Positions 1 to 4,078 of a DNA stretch of 5,622 bases are shown here, in pieces. A program made the position numbers and the translations under genes. Source of the stretch: Actinomycetota bacterium. Its GTDB lineage: Bacteria; Actinomycetota; UBA4738. The stretch lies in assembly GCA_013816105.1 (NCBI GenBank), contig JACDEY010000086.1:1-5622 (forward strand), in the 5' to 3' direction. How positions within the stretch are numbered: position 1 is the stretch's first letter; the number at the start of each line of letters is the position of its first letter. Below the pieces are notes generated by a model. That model was not told the origin of the DNA, made no database searches, and saw only the letters and a list, made by a program, of their open reading frames with translations.

Positions 1-722
1 ATCCCGCGAAGGGGCGCTCCGCCCACGATCGGCGACACGCCGGCCACGCTCGTACGGCGCATGGCCAGGGCATCCCGGACGCCCGGCACCGCCAGGATGG
101 GCCCGATCGACGCGATCGGGTTGGACGGGCAGAACAGGACGGCGTCCGCCCCGGCCAGGCTCTCGAGGACCCCCGGAGCCGCCCGGGCCCGGTCGGCTCC
201 GTCGAAACGAACGTTCTTCACGCGATCCCTCCCACCTCTGCGCACCCAGTATTCCTGGAAGTGCAGGTCTAGCGGCCTTCCCGCCTCGTCCAAGACGCCC
301 AGGCGAGTCGTGACCGTCTCGTCCGACATCGGCAGGACCCGGGCGAGGATGCCGAAGCGCGAAGCGATCGCGGCGGTCGCCTCCGAAAGGGTGGCGCCCT
401 GGTCGATCAGCCCGGTCCGGAACAGATGGGTCGCTAGATCCAGGTCCCCGAGGCCGAACCACGCGCCGGCGGCCCCGAGTGCGCGAAGCTCTCCGGTTGC
501 CCGGAAGGTCTCCCCGGACCGACCCCACCCCCGATCGCGGTCGGCCACGCCCGCCAACCAGTAGGTGACCGAGTCGAGGTCGGGGGCGACATGGAGCCCG
601 TGCACGCGGATGTCGTCCCCGGTGTTGACCACCACCGTGACCCGTTCGGCGGGAACCGCCCGCACGAGTCCCCTCAGGAACTTCCCCGCCCCCACGCCGC
701 CCGCAAGGGCCGCAACATGCAC
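1..722 (-). CDS. cofD: CofD/FbiA, phosphoenolpyruvate (2-phospho-L-lactate) transferase of F420 biosynthesis, C-terminus off window
   Basis: This cytosolic enzyme transfers the phospho-lactyl or enolpyruvyl group from its guanosine-activated donor onto FO, giving F420-0 or its dehydro form. About 240 residues are visible of a family length near 310-330; the rest lies left of position 1. Reading on the minus strand, the N-terminus has the nucleotide-binding glycine loop LAGGVGAGKFLRGL (residues 6-19), then NTGDDIRVHGLHVAPDLDSV (33-52), GWG (65-67), a WFGLGDLDLATHLFRTG block, and NPIASIGPILAVPG followed by SPIVGGAPLRG at the edge. These blocks are characteristic of CofD. I prefer the GTG at 722-720 because family members usually begin only a few residues before the glycine loop; an in-frame ATG at 758-756 would add 12 residues and overlap fbiC. 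Neither start has a clear Shine-Dalgarno sequence. It is divergent from fbiC, which makes its acceptor substrate. The family call is firm; the donor (phospholactate or PEP) cannot be read from sequence, though actinobacterial FbiA is known to use the PEP-derived form. Confidence 0.95.
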   Translation of the reverse strand, partial: MHVAALAGGVGAGKFLRGLVRAVPAERVTVVVNTGDDIRVHGLHVAPDLDSVTYWLAGVADRDRGWGRSGETFRATGELRALGAAGAWFGLGDLDLATHLFRTGLIDQGATLSEATAAIASRFGILARVLPMSDETVTTRLGVLDEAGRPLDLHFQEYWVRRGGRDRVKNVRFDGADRARAAPGVLESLAGADAVLFCPSNPIASIGPILAVPGVRDALAMRRTSVAGVSPIVGGAPLRG

Positions 723-728
723 GGGGGT

Positions 729-734
729 TATCTT
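729..734 (+). promoter_or_regulatory. Candidate -10 element for fbiC, leaderless geometry
   Basis: TATCTT fits the actinobacterial -10 pattern TAnnnT and ends 6 nt before the GTG at 741. That spacing would place transcription start at or next to the start codon, as in leaderless actinobacterial mRNAs. No -35 hexamer is evident at the usual distance upstream, and no strong Shine-Dalgarno sequence precedes the GTG. A hexamer this loose can arise by chance, so this is a suggestion only. Confidence 0.35.
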
Positions 735-740
735 GTCATC

Positions 741-3266
741 GTGAGCGAACGGTCCCATGAGATGCGCAGGGCGCTGGCGCGCGCCCGCGGCGGCAAGACC
801 CTCTCGGTCGAGGAGGTCACGGCGCTGCTCGCGGCGCGGGGAGAGGCGCTCGAGGATCTGCTGTCAATCGCCGCGGCTTCCCGGGACCGAGGCCACGGGA
901 GGACGGTCACCTACTCCAGAAAGGTCTTCATCCCGCTCTCGATGCTGTGCCGGGATCACTGCCACTACTGCACCTTCGCGAAGCCCCCCGCCAGGGTCGT
1001 GGAGCCGTTCCTCACCCCCGAGGAGGTGGTGACCATCGCCGAGGCCGGGCGGCGTCGACAGTGCAAGGAGGCCCTCTTCACCCTCGGGGACAAGCCGGAG
1101 GAGCGCTATCCGGCGGCGCGCGAGTGGCTCGAGGCTCGGGGGTTCTCCTCGACGCTCGAATACCTTCGCGCGGTGGCGATCCGGGTGATCGAGGAGACCG
1201 GTCTGCTTCCCCACCTCAACCCAGGCGTAATGAGCTGGGAGGACATGGCCAGGCTGAAGCACGTGAGCGCGTCCATGGGCCTGATGCTCGAATCCTCCTC
1301 GGAACGGCTTACGCGCAAGGGCGGGGTCCACTTCGGCTCTCCGGACAAGGCCCCCGCGATCAGGCTACGCACCATCGAGGACGCCGGGCGGCTCTCCATA
1401 CCGTTCACGACCGGCATCCTCGTCGGCATCGGCGAGACGCTTCGAGAGCGGGCCGAATCGCTCCTGGCCATCCGCGGCCTGCACCGCCTGTACCGCCACG
1501 TGCAGGAGGTCATCATCCAGAACTTCCGCGCGAAGCCGGGAACGGCGATGCGAGACTCCCCCGAACCGCAGCAGGAGGAGTTCCTGGCGGCCGTGGCGAC
1601 GGCCCGGGTGGTCTTCGGGCCGTCCATGAACGTGCAGGCGCCTCCCAACCTCTCCGACGACGGCTACCCGCGGCTCCTCGATGCCGGCATCAACGACTGG
1701 GGAGGGGTTTCCCCCGTCACGCCCGACCATGTCAACCCGGAGGCTCCATGGCCGGCGCTCCAGGACCTCGAGCGCCGTACGGCAGAGAGGGGCCTTCGTC
1801 TGCGGGAGCGGCTCACCATTTATCCGGAGTACGCGCTCCGGCCAGACCCCTGGCTCGCCGGGAAGATGCAGGAGCCGGTTCGCCTGTTGGCGGCCGAGGA
1901 CGGGCTGGCGGTTCAGGGTCGGTCACCAGAGCCCGTCCCATGGCAGGACCCCGAGGTCCTGTGGAAGCCCAGGACGACGGCGCTCACCTTCGCGAAGGGG
2001 AACGGGGCCCTGCGAGAGGACGCCCTCGACGTGTACGGAGACTTCGACGCGATCTCCGTGACGCGGGCCTGGGACGGCCGACCATCCATCGCACCGCGAA
2101 GGCTTGAAGGGCAGATCCGGGGAGCCCTCTCGAAGGCGTCCGCCGCACGCCCTCTGAGCGACGAGGACGCGCTTGCGCTGTTCCAGGCGGAGGGCGAGGC
2201 ACTGGAGGCGCTCTGCGGCGTCGCCGACGACCTCCGTCGCCAGGCGGTGGGCGATGAGGTGACCTACGTTGTCAACCGGAACATCAATTTCACCAACGTG
2301 TGCTACACGGGGTGTCGGTTCTGTGCGTTCGCTCAACGGGAGATCGACACCGAGTCCTACACGCTCTCGCTCGAAGAGGTGGCCGACCGGGCATCGGAAG
2401 CATGGGAGTACGGGGCGACCGAGGTCTGCATCCAGGGCGGGCTCCATCCGAGCCTGCCGGGAGACTTCTATTTCAAGATCCTCGACGCGATCAGAGGGCG
2501 GACGCCCGGCATGCACATCCATGCGTTCAGCCCGATGGAGGTCCTGAACGGCGCCTCGCGTCTCGGGATCTCCTTCCGGGAGTTCTTGCAAGAAGCCCGG
2601 CATCGAGGCCTCGGAAGCATCCCCGGCACGGCGGCGGAGATCCTGGACGACGAAGTCCGCTGGGTCCTCACCAAGGGGAAGCTGCCGGCGGATACGTGGG
2701 AGCAGATCGTCAAGACGGCTCATTCGCTCGGCCTCCGCAGCTCTTCGACGATCATGTACGGGCACGTGGACGCGCCACCGCATTGGGTGGCCCACATCCG
2801 CCGCCTCGCACGGATTCAGACCGAGACCGGGGGCTTCACCGAGTTCGTTCCGCTCCCGTTCGTCTACCGAAACTCGCCCATCTATCTGGCCGGCAAGGCG
2901 CGCCCCGGCGCGACGCTGGAGGAGAACCGCCGGATGCACGCCGTGGCTCGCATCCTCCTGGACGGACGCATCCCGAACGTGCAGGTCTCGTGGGTCAAGA
3001 TGGGCATGGAGTACTGCAAGGCGATCCTGACAGGCGGAGCGAACGACTTCGGCGGGACGCTCATGGAGGAGAGCATCTCCCGAATGGCCGGCGCCGAGTG
3101 GGGGATCCGCAAGGAGCCCGAAGACTTCGAAGAGGTGATCCGGGAGATCGGCCGCACCCCCGCCGAGCGAACAACGCTGTATGGGCGCGTGCCTCGACGC
3201 CAGACCTCGAGCGCCTCGCGCCCTCGCTCTTCGAACCAGAAGACTGATAAAGCTTCTTTACCATAA
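741..3266 (+). CDS. fbiC: FbiC, bifunctional FO synthase (CofG-CofH fusion, two radical SAM domains)
   Basis: This enzyme makes FO (7,8-didemethyl-8-hydroxy-5-deazariboflavin), the chromophore of coenzyme F420, from tyrosine and 5-amino-6-ribitylaminouracil in the cytosol. From the GTG at 741 it has 841 residues, close to the roughly 856 of mycobacterial FbiC. The N-terminal CofG half carries the CX3CX2C iron-sulfur motif CRDHCHYC (Cys70, 74, 77) and MGLMLESSS (179-187). The C-terminal CofH half carries a second one, CYTGCRFC (Cys521, 525, 528), then IQGGLHP (from 564), FSPMEV (596), PGTAAEIL (628), SWVKMG (from 750) and NDFGGTLMEESISRMAG (from 768). Both clusters are intact, so both half-reactions should work. 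Start choice is uncertain: GTG 741 follows a -10-like TATCTT; ATG 717 has a weak AAGGG upstream and would overlap cofD by 6 bp; ATG 762 also keeps the whole domain. An ATG at 591 would run through most of the cofD N-terminus and is unlikely. The last 25 or so residues are Ser/Arg/Lys-rich and look disordered. Confidence 0.96.
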   Translation: MSERSHEMRRALARARGGKTLSVEEVTALLAARGEALEDLLSIAAASRDRGHGRTVTYSRKVFIPLSMLCRDHCHYCTFAKPPARVVEPFLTPEEVVTIAEAGRRRQCKEALFTLGDKPEERYPAAREWLEARGFSSTLEYLRAVAIRVIEETGLLPHLNPGVMSWEDMARLKHVSASMGLMLESSSERLTRKGGVHFGSPDKAPAIRLRTIEDAGRLSIPFTTGILVGIGETLRERAESLLAIRGLHRLYRHVQEVIIQNFRAKPGTAMRDSPEPQQEEFLAAVATARVVFGPSMNVQAPPNLSDDGYPRLLDAGINDWGGVSPVTPDHVNPEAPWPALQDLERRTAERGLRLRERLTIYPEYALRPDPWLAGKMQEPVRLLAAEDGLAVQGRSPEPVPWQDPEVLWKPRTTALTFAKGNGALREDALDVYGDFDAISVTRAWDGRPSIAPRRLEGQIRGALSKASAARPLSDEDALALFQAEGEALEALCGVADDLRRQAVGDEVTYVVNRNINFTNVCYTGCRFCAFAQREIDTESYTLSLEEVADRASEAWEYGATEVCIQGGLHPSLPGDFYFKILDAIRGRTPGMHIHAFSPMEVLNGASRLGISFREFLQEARHRGLGSIPGTAAEILDDEVRWVLTKGKLPADTWEQIVKTAHSLGLRSSSTIMYGHVDAPPHWVAHIRRLARIQTETGGFTEFVPLPFVYRNSPIYLAGKARPGATLEENRRMHAVARILLDGRIPNVQVSWVKMGMEYCKAILTGGANDFGGTLMEESISRMAGAEWGIRKEPEDFEEVIREIGRTPAERTTLYGRVPRRQTSSASRPRSSNQKTDKASLP

Positions 3267-3274
3267 CCGTAAAG
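3256..3274. other. Short dyad over the fbiC stop codon
   Basis: CTTTAC (3256-3261) and GTAAAG (3269-3274) form perfect 6-bp arms around a 7-nt loop that contains the TAA stop of fbiC. The stem is AT-rich and is followed by CCCCTTG rather than a T-tract, so it is a poor intrinsic terminator. It may be a weak transcript end, an operator, or chance. Confidence 0.25.
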
Positions 3275-3417
3275 CCCCTTGACGACCGAGAAAAGTGTCC
3301 GTCGGGGTTGCGCATGACGCGCGCACCCGCCACCATTCATGGGATGGATACGAGGGACGTTGGCGAGGCGCGAATTCTTCTGCGCGCCGACTTGCATTCC
3401 GGAGCCGTTCTCCGTCA

Positions 3418-3437
3418 GAATTACAACAATGTAATTC
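3418..3437. promoter_or_regulatory. Perfect 8+8 bp inverted repeat upstream of whiB, candidate operator
   Basis: GAATTACA (3418-3425) and TGTAATTC (3430-3437) are exact inverse complements around the 4-nt spacer ACAA. Only 5 of the 20 bases are G or C in an otherwise GC-rich window. The dyad abuts the whiB Shine-Dalgarno sequence and ends 12 bp before the ATG. A weak promoter can be placed over it: TTGCAT at 3392-3397 and CAGAAT at 3416-3421, 18 bp apart, which would put the dyad over the -10 and the transcription start, where a repressor or autoregulator would act. The binding protein is unknown; an RNA hairpin masking the ribosome site is the alternative. Confidence 0.55.
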
Positions 3438-3444
3438 GGGGGAG
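3438..3444 (+). promoter_or_regulatory. Ribosome binding site of whiB
   Basis: GGGGGAG lies 5 nt before the ATG at 3450. It fixes that start and touches the right arm of the dyad at 3418-3437, so protein binding or RNA folding there could affect translation as well as transcription. Confidence 0.75.
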
Positions 3445-3449
3445 CTGCG

Positions 3450-3677
3450 ATGCATCACTTCATACCTTGGCAGGAGCTGGCTCGCTGCAAGGATCACGAC
3501 CCGGAGGTCTTCTTCCCCGAGAAGGGCGGGTCCTCGCGAGAGGCCAAGCGCATCTGCGGGGAGTGCCCCGTGCGAATCGAATGCCTGAACTATGCCCTCC
3601 GCCGCGACGAGCGGTATGGGGTGTGGGGCGGGATGAGCGAGCGGGAACGTCGACGCCTGAAGCGAATGGCGTCGTGA
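3450..3677 (+). CDS. whiB: WhiB-family [4Fe-4S] transcriptional regulator, WhiB2-like
   Basis: This 75-residue protein belongs to the WhiB-like (Wbl) family, small iron-sulfur proteins that work with the primary sigma factor to control division, development or redox responses. Four cysteines are placed as in the family: Cys13, Cys36, Cys39 and Cys45 (C-X22-C-X2-C-X5-C), which would hold a 4Fe-4S cluster. The turn GVWGG (57-61) follows, then a basic tail ERERRRLKR (64-72) for DNA contact. The stretch FFPEKGGSSREAKRIC (21-36) closely resembles mycobacterial WhiB2/WhmD and Streptomyces WhiB, which are needed for septation. It is at the short end for the family, with almost no N-terminal extension; WQELARC is at residues 7-13. 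The start is set by GGGGGAG at 3438-3444. It lies 183 bp after fbiC with its own candidate operator and 23 bp before the KKSTA gene, so those two are probably co-transcribed. The family is certain; WhiB2 orthology is from remembered motifs. Confidence 0.96.
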   Translation: MHHFIPWQELARCKDHDPEVFFPEKGGSSREAKRICGECPVRIECLNYALRRDERYGVWGGMSERERRRLKRMAS

Positions 3678-3688
3678 GCGCGAACGGG

Positions 3689-3697
3689 AGGAGGTGA
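3689..3697 (+). promoter_or_regulatory. Near-ideal Shine-Dalgarno sequence of the KKSTA gene
   Basis: AGGAGGTGA is fully complementary to the conserved 3' end of 16S rRNA (anti-SD TCACCTCCT), with its GGAGG core 6 nt before the ATG at 3701. It is the strongest ribosome site in the window, supports the small repetitive frame being a real gene, and suggests high translation. Confidence 0.85.
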
Positions 3698-3700
3698 ACC

Positions 3701-3901
3701 ATGCCGGCAGCCAAGAAGTCCACGGCCAAGAAGTCGACCGCCAGGAAGAGCACGGCCAAGAAGTCAACGGCCAGGAAGTCGACTGCGAAGAAGTCGACTG
3801 CGAAGAAGTCGACGGCGAAGAAGTCCACCGCCAGGAAGTCCACGGCCAAGAAGTCCACGGCCAGGAAGTCCACCGCAAGAAAGTCGACGGCGAAGCGGTA
3901 G
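3701..3901 (+). CDS. Small Lys/Arg-rich [K/R]KSTA-repeat protein, histone H1/HupB-tail-like
   Basis: The 66-residue product is MPAA, twelve [K/R]KSTA pentapeptides (seven KKSTA, five RKSTA), then a final KR. It has 20 Lys and 6 Arg, no acidic, aromatic or cysteine residues, and no hydrophobic core, so it should be disordered and very basic. It has no signal peptide or membrane segment. Similar Ala/Lys-rich repeats form the C-terminal tails of mycobacterial HupB and Streptomyces HupS and occur in histone H1-like bacterial proteins, where they bind and compact DNA; here the tail stands alone. DNA or RNA binding is therefore an inference from composition. The Ser-Thr pairs and lysines could be sites for phosphorylation or acetylation, as known in HupB. 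The AGGAGGTGA ribosome site, the 23-bp gap after whiB and the terminator downstream support a real, co-transcribed gene. Synonymous differences between units argue that the peptide is maintained. Expression is not shown by sequence. Confidence 0.8.
   Translation: MPAAKKSTAKKSTARKSTAKKSTARKSTAKKSTAKKSTAKKSTARKSTAKKSTARKSTARKSTAKR
3713..3892 (+). repeat. 15-bp tandem repeat, 12 units, coding for [K/R]KSTA
   Basis: Twelve in-frame 15-bp units of the form ARG-AAG-Ser-ACN-GCN fill nearly the whole small gene. Units differ mainly at third positions: serine is written TCC, TCG, TCA and once AGC, threonine ACG, ACC or ACT, alanine GCC, GCG or GCA. Because the period is a multiple of three, slippage or unequal exchange would change copy number without breaking the frame. 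Confidence 0.95.
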
Positions 3902-3927
3902 CTCGCGCGTCGTCGATGGACGCTCCT

Positions 3928-3953
3928 AGGAGGGGGGTTGCCACCCCCCTTCT
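3928..3953 (+). terminator. Intrinsic-type terminator after the whiB-KKSTA operon
   Basis: AGGGGGGT (3931-3938), loop TGCC (3939-3942) and ACCCCCCT (3943-3950) form a perfect 8-bp stem that extends outward by a G-T wobble, a G-C and an A-T pair to 11 bp. It begins 27 bp after the stop at 3901. The downstream tract TTCTTGGTGTT is only moderately T-rich, as is common in high-GC genomes. It separates the short operon from the glycosyltransferase gene. Confidence 0.8.
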
Positions 3954-3973
3954 TGGTGTTCGGACCCTCTCTG

Positions 3974-3997
3974 GCGGATCCTCCGGCTAGCGGATCC
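3974..3997. repeat. Pair of GCGGATCC direct repeats in the intergenic gap
   Basis: GCGGATCC occurs at 3974-3981 and again at 3990-3997, a 16-bp period. The inner GGATCC is itself palindromic, so the two copies could also pair as a short hairpin around a 10-nt loop. It lies between the terminator and the glycosyltransferase promoter region. A two-site binding element is possible; chance is also plausible. Confidence 0.3.
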
Positions 3998-4033
3998 ACC
4001 CGCCGCTGGGGGACCGAGGAGGATTGGGTGTCG

Positions 4034-4042
4034 TGCTATCCT
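4034..4042 (+). promoter_or_regulatory. Candidate extended -10 promoter of the glycosyltransferase gene
   Basis: TGCTATCCT has the extended -10 form TGnTAnnnT. Transcription would start near 4049, giving a leader of about 30 nt before the ATG at 4079. No good -35 hexamer is seen 17 bp upstream, which extended -10 promoters can do without. Confidence 0.45.
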
Positions 4043-4078
4043 CGGCCGACTTCCCCTCTACAGCCTGGTCGCCCCATC

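Noticed and set aside
61..564. Plus-strand open frame of 167 codons opposite cofD
   Set aside because: It is Arg/Ser/Pro-rich antisense of a clear CofD coding sequence and has no recognisable motif.
591..740. Extension of fbiC to the upstream ATG at 591
   Set aside because: The added residues have no family match and would overlap the conserved N-terminus of cofD for over 130 bp.
1923..2939. Long minus-strand frame of 338 codons inside fbiC, and plus-strand frames at 947-2107 and 2300-3247
   Set aside because: They overlap the confirmed FbiC frame, with composition typical of GC-rich shadow frames and no family motif.
3367..3388. GGCGCG / CGCGCC inverted repeat with a 10-nt loop in the whiB leader
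   Set aside because: Six-bp GC-only arms are expected often in this composition, and it has no T-tract or other supporting signal.
3308..3697. Plus-strand frame across the whiB leader and whiB
   Set aside because: It overlaps whiB out of frame, has no ribosome site and no recognisable motif.
3701..3901. KKSTA gene as a broken HU (hupB) remnant
   Set aside because: It has its own start codon and an ideal ribosome site, and no HU-like coding is found between whiB and the repeat, so a designed short gene fits better than a truncated one.
3694..3990. Plus-strand frame reading QEVHGQEVD-type repeats
   Set aside because: It is the shifted frame of the same 15-bp repeat; the ribosome site and clean composition favour the frame starting at 3701.
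3258..3999. Two minus-strand frames reading VDFLAVDFLA-type or TSWPWTSW-type repeats
   Set aside because: The repeats are antisense translations of the KKSTA tandem array; the frames also oppose whiB and have no support of their own.
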